A DNA stretch of 64,000 nucleotides from Pseudomonas sp. GD03858. GTDB taxonomy: Bacteria; Pseudomonadota; Gammaproteobacteria; Pseudomonadales; Pseudomonadaceae. The DNA is taken from NCBI RefSeq assembly GCF_029840925.1, contig NZ_JAOCDM010000001.1, positions 159,671 to 223,670 on the forward strand. Reading direction: 5' to 3'. Made by a program: the position numbers and the translations under genes. Below, piece after piece: positions 54,315 to 63,967 of the stretch (its first letter is position 1; the number at the start of each line of letters is the position of its first letter). The notes beneath the pieces are model-generated. The model saw only the letters and a list, made by a program, of their open reading frames with translations, was not told the origin of the DNA and did no database searches.

Positions 54315-55032
54315 GGGCAGCCTCCGGCGCGACGCGCGACAAGGCTGTGTGGATGGCCTGCAATACGGCGCCTGGGTTTTCACTCAGGTACATATGCCCG
54401 CCCTCCACTTCCAGGGCGGTGAAGGCGGCCGTGGTGGCGCGGGACCACTCTGCGGCCTGCTCGCGGGTGACCAGGTCATCCTGCGCGCCGCGAAGTGACA
54501 GCACAGGCACGGGCAACGGCTGATCCGATTCCGGCAGGTAGCCCTCATGCAGTTCGACGTCGGCACGCAGGGAAGGCAGCAGCATGGCGCGCATATCGGG
54601 GTTGTTCAGCGCCGGATGGTTGTAGCCGGCGAACGAGGCAACCTGCGCCAGGAACATGTCGTCGCTCAGGCCTGTCGCCCGCGCCTCACGGGGAGACATG
54701 GGGCCCGGCGAGCCGCTGACGACCAGATGGACGACCTTCACTGACGGCTCGGAACAGAGTTTGCGCGCCATCTCGAATGCCAGAACGGCCCCCATGCTAT
54801 GGCCGAAAATCGCCACTTCAGCGCGTCCCGCAAGGAGTTCCAGAACTTGCGCCAGGCTACCCTCGATGGCGTCCCTGACCGACCGGTAGGCCGGCTCGAC
54901 AAACCGTCGCTCACGGCCCGGCAAGGTCACCGGCAGAATTTCAAAGAGATCACCCGCCAAGGCTTTCCATGGCTGGAAGACAGAGGGACCGGCTCCGGCA
55001 AACGGAAAGCACAACAATGGAACTTTAGACAT
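54301..55032 (-). CDS. Type II thioesterase
   Basis: 243 residues. GrsT-like: LLCFPFAGAGPSVFQPW at the N-terminus, nucleophile Ser in IFGHSMGAVLAFEMAR near 74-89, and the final His in LEVEGGHMYL near 215. Such enzymes clear wrongly loaded carriers in NRPS and PKS lines. It is the first gene of the NRPS operon, with the SDR overlapping its end. Confidence 0.9.
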   Translation of the reverse strand: MSKVPLLCFPFAGAGPSVFQPWKALAGDLFEILPVTLPGRERRFVEPAYRSVRDAIEGSLAQVLELLAGRAEVAIFGHSMGAVLAFEMARKLCSEPSVKVVHLVVSGSPGPMSPREARATGLSDDMFLAQVASFAGYNHPALNNPDMRAMLLPSLRADVELHEGYLPESDQPLPVPVLSLRGAQDDLVTREQAAEWSRATTAAFTALEVEGGHMYLSENPGAVLQAIHTALSRVAPEAAHAAG

Positions 55033-55979
55033 TCTGCACCTAGATAGAGATTATCCGAGACAATTAATAACGCGACTTGAAGTGAAACTTAGATCACAAG
55101 CATTACAACGCCCTCCACAAACACTTCAAGGAACAGCGACAACAAAACACAACCGCCACACTTTTGAGCGCAGAACAGCAACCTGCTTTTTTGGCAAGTG
55201 TTTTACGAGCGCACACGGACACCCAATACACGTTGTATGAGTTGCTGGCTTTTAAAACATGCAACTGCTCGAACAAACAGTCACAACTGAACAAGCGGCG
55301 CTTAATTCAAGCCTTGCGCGTACTGGCGGCACATCCCCACTGACTGCGTCTTGGAAGGGTTGCCTATCAAAGGCCTGGACGGAGGGTTAGACGCAATGAC
55401 TGGCCAAGTATGGCCCGCGGCAAAGAGCGATGCCGAGGCTGGCCGCTCGCTAAAACGGCACGCATCTACTAATATCAAGTCCCTGACACACATGATGTTT
55501 CTCCCAGAATCGCTTCCAATCTCGAGCCGAAAGGCACGCCTGGAAAAAGCCGACGAACATGTGTAACCGTCGTTCCAGGAAAAATCAACCGACCCAACCG
55601 ATAAAGAAAATTTCACCTATGCGTTTGGTGAATTTCATATGCCTTTAGTGAATTTCACTACCTGCGTGCACAGTGCTTGGAAGCGATGCTGCGCATTCGC
55701 TTACTGTAGAACTGGATTTCGCGGAGCGGTCCGGCAATGGAAGAAACATCGTCCGCGATCACTTCGATACGCCAGTGTGCTCGAATGGCGCTCAGTGTGC
55801 CGATTCGCGAAGACGCGACCCTCATGATGTGCGCCAGGGCTCCATCGACAAAACCCAATACCAGGTTCAGCAATGGTGTCATGATGAAACCCTGATCGGC
55901 GCCAACCTCCGTCACCACGGGAATCAACCCCGTGGTCAGCAGTGATCCATCAACATGATGTTCAAAGGAGCAGGATTTC
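55033..55979. other. AT-rich divergent regulatory region upstream of the NRPS operon
   Basis: About 950 bases without a supported gene between the type II thioesterase (leftward) and the PEP mutase-like gene (rightward). The part 55033-55320 is clearly richer in A+T than the surroundings. Open frames at 55302-55616 and 55658-55981 on the minus strand lack known motifs and good ribosome sites; the second one faces the start of the PEP mutase-like gene and could be a relic. Phased dyads lie at 55606-55660. Confidence 0.5.
55606..55660. promoter_or_regulatory. Three phased GTGAATTTCAC operator-like sites
   Basis: GAAAATTTCAC (55606-55616), GTGAATTTCAT (55628-55638) and GTGAATTTCAC (55648-55658), the last within the 15-bp palindrome TAGTGAATTTCACTA. 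Centres are 22 and 20 bp apart, that is two helical turns, so the sites face the same side of the DNA. This is typical of cooperative repressor or activator binding. The regulator is not evident in the window. Confidence 0.5.
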
Positions 55980-56789
55980 ATGGCAGCACTGGATAACGTT
56001 TTTCATGGCCTGCACCAGCAAGGGCTGCTGATCCTGGCCAACGTGGCTGATGCTGGCGGCGCGCGCCTCGTCGAACGTCTGGGTAGCAAGGCAGTAGCCA
56101 CCAGCAGCGCGGCGATGGCCTGGTCCCACGGCTACCAGGACGGCAACAAGCTCCCGCTGCGGTTACTCAGCTCCACCATCGGTTCGATGACTCGGGTACT
56201 CGGCGTGCCACTGACGGTAGATATCGAAGGGGGTTATTCGGACGATCCCGAACAGGTCGCCAAAGTCGTCGAGGCCGTCATCGCCGCAGGCGCGGTGGGC
56301 GTCAATATCGAAGACGGCGTGGCCTCCCCCGAGCTGCTCGTGCACAAGATCGACGCCGCCAGGAGGGTTGCCAATCAGCATGGGATCAACCTGTTCGTGA
56401 ATGTGCGCTGCGACGTCTACCTGAAAAACCTGGTGCCCGCCGAGCACCGCCTGGAAGAGCTCCTCAAGCGCGCCGCACGGTATGCCAACGCGGGCGCGGA
56501 CGGATTGTTCGCCGCAGGCGTCGTTGAACCCAATGAGATCGCCGCGGTGTGCCGGGAGTCGAGTTTGCCGGTCAACCTGCTCTGGCGCACAGGGCTGGCT
56601 GCTCCCGACGAGCTGCAACGTCTTGGTGTCAGACGTCTGAGTGCCGGCTCGAGCATCGCCGAGTTCTTGTATGGCGCCATGGATGGATTGGCCCGCCATT
56701 TCCTGGAGAGTGGGCAACTCGAGACCCACGACTTCAAGGCCCATACCTACGGCGAGCTGAACGCACTGATGGCACCTCAGACCGATTGA
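55980..56789 (+). CDS. PEP mutase / isocitrate lyase superfamily protein
   Basis: 269 residues. (beta/alpha)8 fold with LILANVADAGGARLVERLG near 17-35, SSAAMAWSHGYQDG near 41-54, metal-binding LTVDIEGGYSDDPEQVAKVV near 78-97, GVNIEDGV near 109-116 and FVNVRCDVYL near 140. The C-K-T loop of true isocitrate lyases is absent, and the EDKxxxxxNS motif of PEP mutases is not seen; the closest group is the broad family of small-acid C-C or P-C lyases (oxaloacetate decarboxylase-like). It is divergent from the NRPS operon. A link to that operon is possible but unproven. Confidence 0.8.
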   Translation: MAALDNVFHGLHQQGLLILANVADAGGARLVERLGSKAVATSSAAMAWSHGYQDGNKLPLRLLSSTIGSMTRVLGVPLTVDIEGGYSDDPEQVAKVVEAVIAAGAVGVNIEDGVASPELLVHKIDAARRVANQHGINLFVNVRCDVYLKNLVPAEHRLEELLKRAARYANAGADGLFAAGVVEPNEIAAVCRESSLPVNLLWRTGLAAPDELQRLGVRRLSAGSSIAEFLYGAMDGLARHFLESGQLETHDFKAHTYGELNALMAPQTD

Positions 56790-57023
56790 CCTGTTTGAGT
56801 TCAGACGTAAGGACAACGCGCTATGGCAAGCTCCCTCGCCTACGCCTAAATGTGTCGTTGCCTCCCAGGCCAACCAGCGTATGAACGGAGCCGGCTGCAA
56901 GGCCTGTGATGACATCATCGTTATCGCTGCCCTGCGGGCCGGGCTTGGCGAACCCGTTCAGATCACCCCGTGATAAGGGTCGATTTTTTTGGACTGCGAA
57001 GAGATTCGCCGTCCATTGATCGC

Positions 57024-59894
57024 CTACCGCTGCTCCATTATTAACTGGTTTCTCGACCAGCGCGGCGAAAGCTTAATCGATTTGCCCAGCAGATCAGCTG
57101 AGATGCTCGGCACATTCACAGACATTGGTGGAATTTCAATCTGTTGGTTGACTCGGCCAGATGTCACCATTTTTAGCATTTTGCTCGTTTCTTCTTGATT
57201 GCCGGGCACCGCCCGCTCAATCGCGCCAACAATATCAAGCGGTGTGAAAGCAGAAATTTTGCCAAGAATCGTCGCGCTGCCTAAAGCCCCCGTCAGCACC
57301 GGGTTGCATGTTACGAAAACATGGGGATTCTGTACAAGAAGCGCCTCGAGCGGCCCGGGTGAAAGCTGTCCTGTCACTTGAATCGGGTCGAAACTTATAT
57401 TCAAGTCCAAGTGATCTCCCAGTGAAGCGTCTGCCGGGGCGACATGCCCGACTATCGTGGTGCGAGCGCCAAGTAGAGCTCCGTTCAAGTGAAATGGAAC
57501 AGTGCCCGGGGTCGGGCAAACCAGGACGTGACCAATTTCGTAGGGCTGAAAGTGGAGATCGCCACTCATTTCCAGAGCAACGCTCGGAAGCATCTGTAGC
57601 GTCATGGTGGCCTTGTTGGGATCGTAGTCGAGCGTGGGTTCTGTAATTGAAGCGTCCGCAAGTACTCGGGCAGAGCCACTGATTGAACCGATGCCATCGA
57701 GTTTCTGAATGGCCCGAATGGCTTCGTTGACGATGTTGCAGCCCAATTTTTCCAATTCACGCAGCGTATTACAGGCAGCTAATTTTGTTTCTTCGGCTAC
57801 GTCGCAGGCTGCCTTCTCGGCGGTAGCCTGGATGTTGCATGCTCCGCGCTGAGCTTCCTCACGAACATTGCACAGCGCTTCGGATGCCTTACAGACGGGA
57901 TCATCCCAAGATCCACCAAACGGTAAGCCTCTTCTGCAGTCATAGTTGCAACTATTCCGACTGCAGCTCCGTAGCCGGCAATCGTTTGTTCGCCGGCATT
58001 CTTTATCAGCGGCGCAACTGGCCTGTAGGTCACCAGTCAACCTGAGTTTGCCGCTGTCGTAGGGAATACTCCCGCTATCCACGTGTCCTGCAATCGAGAT
58101 ATTGTTTTGCTTCAGCGTCCGATTGATCAAGGATGTGACCCAGCGCAGTGACACCGTACCCAGCAGCTCAGCTACCTGAGCATCAGGAAGCGAATAAGGC
58201 GGCAGGGTTGTCTCCCAACGAGCCTTGAAAGCCTGATCGACCATTGATGGGGTGATTCCTACAAAGACGCCGATATCGCGTTTTTCAGCTGCCAGAGCCG
58301 CTTTGGAGACGGTTTCAACAGCCTGGCTAATAGCAATATTGGGGACTGCATAATCGTAGCCCAGCACCTGGTCTTGGAGCTCTGGCGCTTCAAGCACGAG
58401 TACTTTTATACCCTCGGGGCTGATCCGAGGAATCAGCAATAGTGCACCAGGCTTGGCAGGTACTAGCGTCTCTGGCCGCACCTTGATATTTCCGGTCGAA
58501 ACCGCCACCGGCGCGAGGTCAGGTAGCGGTAAACTGATCGGTTTCTCAACCAGGGCAGAGTTAATGTACGGCAGTAACTGAGCGACCACGTCGTTCACGG
58601 AGGTCACAAAGGGTTGAATAGAGATTGGCCCACCCACATGTTCCAGATGCTGTAGCGTGATGCTGCCGACCACCAGGCGGTAGTACAGCTTGCCATCTTG
58701 AGAGGCCAGTACCCCACCACCCTGTACCGTCCCTTGGTAGTTAAGATTTGCCCCTTTTATCACCCCTTTCACAGGAAGGGTTACTGAGACAGTTTGTTCG
58801 CCGAGCTGAACCACCGGTTCGCCGAAATCCGTATCCTCAGTATCCTTGAGTGCCTCGACAAGCCCGGCATGTATTCCATCGAGCAACGTTCTCGAGCTCA
58901 CCAAAGCGCCAGCGGCCACGTCCCCGAAGCTTCTAAGCGAGAACAGCGTTTGGGCCAATGCTGTTTGCTGAAGATCCTCGAGCTTGATCGGCGTGAAACT
59001 AGGTTTAAGCAAGCGTTCGAGCAACGCATCCGAAAGGAAGAGACCGGCATCACTGCGCCTTTCTCCTGATCTAATGACTGCGGACTTGCTCCAGAAAGCA
59101 CTTCTGTACGCCTCAAATGAGTTGGAAGTCGGCAATATTTCTGTCTTCTTCACAGTGCCTGGGACGTCAACCTGCCCAAATAGATGAACGCCGCTGTCAT
59201 CCACCAGAACTGCTATTGGGCCAAGGCGAACCGAAGGCACCACGACGACCCGGCCGTCGGGTAGAGTGATGGGAACCGGAGACGCGGGCAGCCCGGTAGC
59301 CGCTTGGTCTATCGGATACTCAAGAGGCTTTATCTGACCGTTGACGTTGGATATATACCGAGCCAGTAGCGCATTGATGGTATTGGCGATCACCCTGTCT
59401 GGTGTCCACCATCGGTCGAGGCTCAAGCTTGTCAGCTCCGCGCTCTCGAGAATTGGCTGAATGGATGCAGTTTGACCGCTGATGCTTAAAACGCTCCACC
59501 CTTTGAGTCTTGCCCTGAAGGTCCCGCCAGGCTCGGCCATGGACCCTTCAACTTCAGCAGTAACCGTTAGACCTTGTTCATCTGGGGCGACCTCTGCGGA
59601 AAGAACTCTCAGCTCACCAGAGTTAAACGTACTCAGGCTATGGGCAACAGCCTCGCTCAGGGCTGCTCGCGGAATATTGAATAGCAACCCAGGAGATTGA
59701 ATGGTCGCCAACTGAGCATCGGACCGGCTCACTGCTTCCCGCTTGGCCTCTGCATGGGTTATAGGCGGGAAGTTGCTTTCAACCATCTCGTCTGCTTGGC
59801 GAAGCAAAAGCGAGCAACCTGTCTGGGTGATAACAGCAACGAGAAGAGGGAGGATTGCAAGCAGGCGAGAAAGTAGGAATGAGTGGCGTTTCAT
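57024..59894 (-). CDS. Large envelope protein with Cys-every-11 helix
   Basis: 956 residues. The N-terminus is a signal with a lipobox-like end (LLVAVITQTGCSLLLRQ), so it may be a lipoprotein, although -3 is Gln. The body is rich in beta strands, with repeated PxxLPDGRVVVVPSVRLGP-like and VxVTLPVKG segments, and hydrophobic segments reminiscent of lipid-binding tubular folds; I do not recognise the family with confidence (it could be near DUF4403). Residues 626-717 are unusual: a cluster of Cys pairs, then five Cys spaced exactly 11 apart in a charged helix (GACNIQATAEKAACDVAEET). G+C is lower than the neighbours, suggesting acquisition. No partner genes. Confidence 0.75.
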   Translation of the reverse strand: MKRHSFLLSRLLAILPLLVAVITQTGCSLLLRQADEMVESNFPPITHAEAKREAVSRSDAQLATIQSPGLLFNIPRAALSEAVAHSLSTFNSGELRVLSAEVAPDEQGLTVTAEVEGSMAEPGGTFRARLKGWSVLSISGQTASIQPILESAELTSLSLDRWWTPDRVIANTINALLARYISNVNGQIKPLEYPIDQAATGLPASPVPITLPDGRVVVVPSVRLGPIAVLVDDSGVHLFGQVDVPGTVKKTEILPTSNSFEAYRSAFWSKSAVIRSGERRSDAGLFLSDALLERLLKPSFTPIKLEDLQQTALAQTLFSLRSFGDVAAGALVSSRTLLDGIHAGLVEALKDTEDTDFGEPVVQLGEQTVSVTLPVKGVIKGANLNYQGTVQGGGVLASQDGKLYYRLVVGSITLQHLEHVGGPISIQPFVTSVNDVVAQLLPYINSALVEKPISLPLPDLAPVAVSTGNIKVRPETLVPAKPGALLLIPRISPEGIKVLVLEAPELQDQVLGYDYAVPNIAISQAVETVSKAALAAEKRDIGVFVGITPSMVDQAFKARWETTLPPYSLPDAQVAELLGTVSLRWVTSLINRTLKQNNISIAGHVDSGSIPYDSGKLRLTGDLQASCAADKECRRTNDCRLRSCSRNSCNYDCRRGLPFGGSWDDPVCKASEALCNVREEAQRGACNIQATAEKAACDVAEETKLAACNTLRELEKLGCNIVNEAIRAIQKLDGIGSISGSARVLADASITEPTLDYDPNKATMTLQMLPSVALEMSGDLHFQPYEIGHVLVCPTPGTVPFHLNGALLGARTTIVGHVAPADASLGDHLDLNISFDPIQVTGQLSPGPLEALLVQNPHVFVTCNPVLTGALGSATILGKISAFTPLDIVGAIERAVPGNQEETSKMLKMVTSGRVNQQIEIPPMSVNVPSISADLLGKSIKLSPRWSRNQLIMEQR

Positions 59895-60254
59895 GGCTCC
59901 CCCCTTGCTATCATCAACCCTATTAGGGTTGCCAAGGCACCGCTTTTTAGCAACGGTAGTACCTTATAGAGGGATGTCAAAACGACATCCCCTGCTTCTC
60001 TTGGGTGGAAATGCCGTTGCTACGCCGCTCGAGTGCAGGACTTCACGAATGTTCTTCGGCAGCACTGAGGGACTTTGGCTCAACGAGTAAAGTCGAGCCA
60101 CCTTCAAAACGTTGGTCGCGGACTACTTCTTGAGCATGGCCATCGACTACCAGTTCTTGGCGCATGGCGTAGGAGATGCCAGCCCTGCATGGCTGGCTCA
60201 GGCGATAGTGGCGCTACCAGGAGCAAGACTTGCCAGCAACGTCCACCATCGGCA
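59895..60254. other. Intergenic region with a possible 3' gene relic
   Basis: 360 bases between the end of arfB and the start of the envelope protein gene. On the plus strand about 50 codons ending in TAA at 60256-60258 (VADYFLSMAIDYQFLAHGVG, then ASPAWLAQAIVALPG) look like the C-terminal helices of a TetR-type regulator, with a stop codon just upstream at 60087. I read it as a possible relic, not a gene. Confidence 0.25.
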
Positions 60255-60668
60255 CTAAAACTCCACCTTGCCCCGACCTGCCTTGACCGTGCTCCGCCTG
60301 GCTTTTCCTTCAAGGCGGCGGGTCTTAGAACCGAGGGTAGGCTTGGTCGGACGGCGTTTCTTCTCGGTCTTGCCGGCAGCGATGATCAACTCGGCAAGAC
60401 GCGCCAGTGCGTCAGCACGGTTCTGCTCCTGGGTGCGGTACTGCTGGCCCTTGATGATCAACACGCCATCGCCGGTGATGCGACTGTCACGCAGCGCCAG
60501 CAATCGCTCCTTGTAAAACTCGGGCAACGATGAAGCCCGGATGTCGAAGCGCAGGTGCACGGCACTGGACACCTTGTTGACATTCTGCCCACCCGCGCCT
60601 TGCGCGCGAATGTAGGTCAGTTCGATGTCGGCATCCGGCAGATGCACGTTATTGGAGATGGTCAGCAT
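60255..60668 (-). CDS. arfB: Alternative ribosome-rescue factor ArfB
   Basis: 137 residues from the Met at 60668; the frame is open further upstream, but only this start fits the family. The catalytic GGQ is at 26-28 in [20 protein letters not shown] (two pieces), followed by [21 protein letters not shown] and a basic C-terminal tail ([20 protein letters not shown]) that enters the empty mRNA channel. It hydrolyses peptidyl-tRNA on ribosomes stalled without a stop codon. Alone on its strand. Confidence 0.93.
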   Translation of the reverse strand: MLTISNNVHLPDADIELTYIRAQGAGGQNVNKVSSAVHLRFDIRASSLPEFYKERLLALRDSRITGDGVLIIKGQQYRTQEQNRADALARLAELIIAAGKTEKKRRPTKPTLGSKTRRLEGKARRSTVKAGRGKVEF

Positions 60669-61063
60669 GACAAGGTCCTTGTGATTACCCTGCATTATCA
60701 CAGCCTTCGTCGCTCTCCCACAGAACAAAACACGTTTGACCTCAATCACAATGATCGAAACGCCCTGATCCGCCCTTGCCAAATATTCCGAGGCATCCAG
60801 GCGATTGTCCAAGGTGTCGAGCGCGTCAACGAATACATGGATGCCTGCGTTCACATGGCCCTGAAAAACGTCGGACTGGACGATCAGACCTGCCGTCTTG
60901 GCGTCGATTTCTCGCTCCAGTATGTGCAAGGCCTGCCGCTTGTGCAGCGGGCAACGAACCTCGGTTCGCCGCAAGGCCGGGCATTTGTGAGCTTTCGCGC
61001 CCACTGACTGTCTCTATAATCCGACTGTTCGAACACACCAACCGACCAAGACAAGACACCTGG
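60669..61063. other. arfB-efflux gene divergent region
   Basis: About 395 bases. On the plus strand an open frame ending in TGA at 61005-61007 has coding-like codon use over its last 80 codons ([20 protein letters not shown], then [20 protein letters not shown]), but no suitable start or ribosome site except an ATG at 60837, and no family I recognise. It may be a remnant or a small gene. A TATAAT at 61015-61020 lies 44 bases before the transporter ATG. Confidence 0.3.
61015..61020 (+). promoter_or_regulatory. Candidate -10 box of the EmrB/EmrA-like operon
   Basis: TATAAT within GTCTCTATAATCCGACT, 44 bases before the ATG of the transporter. The -35 region (TTTCGC or TTGTGA) is weak, so expression may need an activator. 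Confidence 0.4.
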
Positions 61064-62722
61064 ATGGACAAATACGCACCCCGACAATGGCTGCCTCACG
61101 AGAAGCCCTCGATGCCGGGTTCGCCGTCAACGCCCCTGCACAGCCCCCCCAAACGCCTGGCGTTCGGCATGGTCGGCCTGCTGGTGGCGATCACCGGTGG
61201 CCTGGGCAATGCCCTGGTAACCGCCAACCTGCAGTTTCTGCAAGGCGCGCTGGGCGCGACCACGGCAGAAATGGCCTGGCTGCCGGCGGCCTACGTCATG
61301 ACCAATGTGTCGATGAACCTGCTGCTGGTGAAGTTTCGCCAGGAGTTCGGCCTGCGCGCCTTCACCGAGATTTTCCTGGTGCTGTACGCCTTGGTGACAT
61401 TCGCCCACTTGTTCGTCAACGATCTCAACTCCGCGATCGCGGTGCGCGCTGCCCATGGTCTGGTTGGCGCGGCGTTGAACTCGCTCGGCCTGTACTACAT
61501 GATCCAGGCGTTCCCGGCCAAGTGGCGGCTCAAAGCCCTGGTACTGGGTCTGGGCGCCTCGCAGCTGGCGTTGCCGCTGGCGCGGGTCTTTTCCGAAGAC
61601 CTGCTGCAGATTGCCGAATGGCGTGGCCTGTACCTGTTCGAACTGGGCCTGGCACTGGCCGCCCTGGGTTGCGTGCTCATGCTCAAGCTGCCACCGGGCG
61701 ACCGCTTCAAGACCTTCGAGCCGTTGGACTTTCTGACCTTCCTGATCATGTCCAGCGGCGTCGCCCTGCTCTGCGCGGTGCTGTCGCTGGGGCGCATCGA
61801 CTGGTGGCTGGAAGCGCCGTGGATCGGCATGGCCCTGGCCGCCTCGATCGCCCTGATCATCACTGGCCTGGCCATCGAGCACAATCGCCGCAACCCGCTG
61901 CTGATGACCCGCTGGCTGGGCAGTGGCGTGGCCCTGCGCCTGGCCTTCTGCGTGATCCTGATCCGCATGGTCACCTCCGAGCAATCCACCGGCGCGGTGG
62001 GTTTTCTGCAGGCGTTGAACCTGGGCAACGAGCAGATGCGCGACCTGTACTGGGTGATGCTGCTTGGCGCGGTTGCGGGGCTGGCGGTCAGCGCCCTGAC
62101 CATCAACCCGCAGCACCTGGTGCTACCGCTGTTCATTTCCCTGGCGCTGATGGCGACCGGCTCGTTCATGGACTGCTCATCGAGCAACCTGACCCGGCCG
62201 CCGCAAATGTACCTGAGCCAGTTCCTCCTGGCCTTCGGCAGCACGTTCTTTCTCGGCCCGACCATGGCCTTGGGCATCAGTCACATCCGTACCAACCCGC
62301 GCAACCTGGTGAGCTTCTCGGTGATGTTCGGTATCTGCAACAACCTTGGCGGCCTGATAGGCGCCGCCTTGTTGGGGACCTTCCAGATCGCCCGGGAGAA
62401 ATTCCATTCCAGCTACCTGGTCGAGCAACTGACCCTGCTCAATCCCCAGGTGCTCAGCCGCATACAAGGTGGCGCAGCGTCCTACGCCGGGGTCATCGCT
62501 GACCCGGCCCAGCGCACCTCGGTGGGCAACCGCCTGCTGGCCAACGCCGCCACCCGCGAGGCGAACATCCTCGCCTACAACGATGTCTTCATGCTGATCG
62601 GCAGCATCGCGATACTGACCATGCTCTGGATATTCATCCGCAGCCTGTGGCTTTGGTACGCCAGCCGCACCGCCAGCAGCCTGGACACCTTGGACCCTAG
62701 CCGTGGTACCCCTGCACAATGA
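61064..62722 (+). CDS. DHA2-type MFS efflux transporter (EmrB-like)
   Basis: 552 residues from the ATG at 61064. About 14 hydrophobic spans. Near the start ITGGLGNALVTANLQFLQGA and TAEMAWLPAAYVMTNVSMNL match the DHA2 first spans; RAAHGLVGAALNSLGLYYMI near 125-144 is the helix 4 region. It partners the HlyD-type adaptor gene that overlaps its stop (ATGA). The pair should move a hydrophobic drug or metabolite across both membranes with an outer-membrane channel encoded elsewhere. Confidence 0.87.
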   Translation: MDKYAPRQWLPHEKPSMPGSPSTPLHSPPKRLAFGMVGLLVAITGGLGNALVTANLQFLQGALGATTAEMAWLPAAYVMTNVSMNLLLVKFRQEFGLRAFTEIFLVLYALVTFAHLFVNDLNSAIAVRAAHGLVGAALNSLGLYYMIQAFPAKWRLKALVLGLGASQLALPLARVFSEDLLQIAEWRGLYLFELGLALAALGCVLMLKLPPGDRFKTFEPLDFLTFLIMSSGVALLCAVLSLGRIDWWLEAPWIGMALAASIALIITGLAIEHNRRNPLLMTRWLGSGVALRLAFCVILIRMVTSEQSTGAVGFLQALNLGNEQMRDLYWVMLLGAVAGLAVSALTINPQHLVLPLFISLALMATGSFMDCSSSNLTRPPQMYLSQFLLAFGSTFFLGPTMALGISHIRTNPRNLVSFSVMFGICNNLGGLIGAALLGTFQIAREKFHSSYLVEQLTLLNPQVLSRIQGGAASYAGVIADPAQRTSVGNRLLANAATREANILAYNDVFMLIGSIAILTMLWIFIRSLWLWYASRTASSLDTLDPSRGTPAQ

Positions 62723-63864
62723 ACCAACCGACCACCACCACCGCCATTGCCGAAACCCCCGAAGGCGTTGCCCCTCCGCCCAACGCCGCCAGTGAACAAC
62801 GCTCAAGGCGCCAGCGCGTACTGTCATCGATGCTCTTCGCCAGCGTGGCCATCGTCGGCGTGCTGGTGGTGCTCTATGCCTGGCGCTTGCCTCCCTTCGG
62901 CAGTGCCATCGAAAGCACCGAGAACGCGCTGGTACGCGGCCAGGTGACCCTCATCGGCCCGCAGCTCAGCGGCTATGTGTTCGAGGTGCCGGTACAGGAC
63001 TTCCAGTTCGTCAAGGCCGGTGACCTGCTGGTGCGCCTGGACGATCGCATCTACAAGCAACGCCTGCACCAGGCCCAGGCGCAACTCGAGCAACAGCAGG
63101 CGGCGCTGGCCAACAACCTGCAGCAACGCAACAGCGCCGAGGCCACCATCCTCCAGCGGCAGGCGGCGATCGTCGACAACGAGGCCCAGGTGCAAAAGAG
63201 CCGCGCCGACTTGCAACGCAACGAAGCGTTGATTCGCGACGGCTCGGTGTCACGCAGCGACCTGGACATCACCCGTGCCGCCAATGCCCGTGCCATGGCC
63301 GCCCTCGCCCAAGCCAAGGCGGCCCTGGAAATCGCCCGTCAGGACTTGCAAACGGTCATCGTCAACCGCGACTCGCTGCAGGCTTCGGTGGAAAACGCCA
63401 GGGCGACCCTGGAACTGGCCCGCATCGACCTGGACAACACCCGGGTCACCGCCCCGCGTGATGGCCAGCTGGGGCAGATCGGCGTGCGCCTGGGGGCTTA
63501 CGTCAACTCCGGCGCACAGTTGATGGCACTGGTGCCCGATACCGTGTGGGTGATCGCCAACATGAAGGAAACCCAGATGGACAAGGTGCGTATCGGCCAA
63601 CCGGTGACCTTCACCGTCGATGCGCTCGACCACCTGAAACTGCACGGGCACGTGCAGCGCATTTCACCCGCCACCGGATCCGAATTCGCCCTGTTGCAGT
63701 CCGACAACGCCACCGGCAACTTCGTCAAGATCGCCCAGCGCATCCCCGTGCGCGTCAGCGTCGACCCCGACCAACCCCAGGCACAGCGCCTGCGCCCAGG
63801 GATGTCGGTGGTGGTGAGCATCGATACCCGGGTCGTCACGGAAGAGGACCGCAAGGGGCGCTGA
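62719..63864 (+). CDS. HlyD/EmrA-type periplasmic adaptor
   Basis: 381 residues. One N-terminal span (about 36-55), a split biotinyl-lipoyl domain (LIGPQLSGYVFEVPVQDFQF near 75-94), a long coiled-coil hairpin (about 110-240, rich in Gln and Ala) and the return strand with ITAPRDG-type sequence VTAPRDGQLGQIGVRLGAYV near 243-262, then the beta-barrel. It bridges the MFS pump to an outer-membrane channel. Its start overlaps the transporter stop by 4 bases. Confidence 0.9.
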   Translation: MNQPTTTTAIAETPEGVAPPPNAASEQRSRRQRVLSSMLFASVAIVGVLVVLYAWRLPPFGSAIESTENALVRGQVTLIGPQLSGYVFEVPVQDFQFVKAGDLLVRLDDRIYKQRLHQAQAQLEQQQAALANNLQQRNSAEATILQRQAAIVDNEAQVQKSRADLQRNEALIRDGSVSRSDLDITRAANARAMAALAQAKAALEIARQDLQTVIVNRDSLQASVENARATLELARIDLDNTRVTAPRDGQLGQIGVRLGAYVNSGAQLMALVPDTVWVIANMKETQMDKVRIGQPVTFTVDALDHLKLHGHVQRISPATGSEFALLQSDNATGNFVKIAQRIPVRVSVDPDQPQAQRLRPGMSVVVSIDTRVVTEEDRKGR

Positions 63865-63967
63865 AAGGCCTGGAGCACTTCTTTCGCAATGTGCTGGCGC
63901 TGGAGCGCTTTGAGGATGTGGTACCTGTACTGATCAATCCGCTGGTACCGCAGTCGCCGCGCTAGCC

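Noticed and set aside
41717..55032. NRPS operon as the AMB (ambABCDE) cluster or a siderophore cluster
   Set aside because: The adenylation codes (Thr, aliphatic, Ser) and tailoring genes differ from AMB, and no siderophore receptor, hydroxamate or catechol genes are present.
55302..55981. Two short minus-strand frames upstream of the NRPS operon
   Set aside because: No recognisable motif, weak start contexts; listed only as part of the regulatory region.
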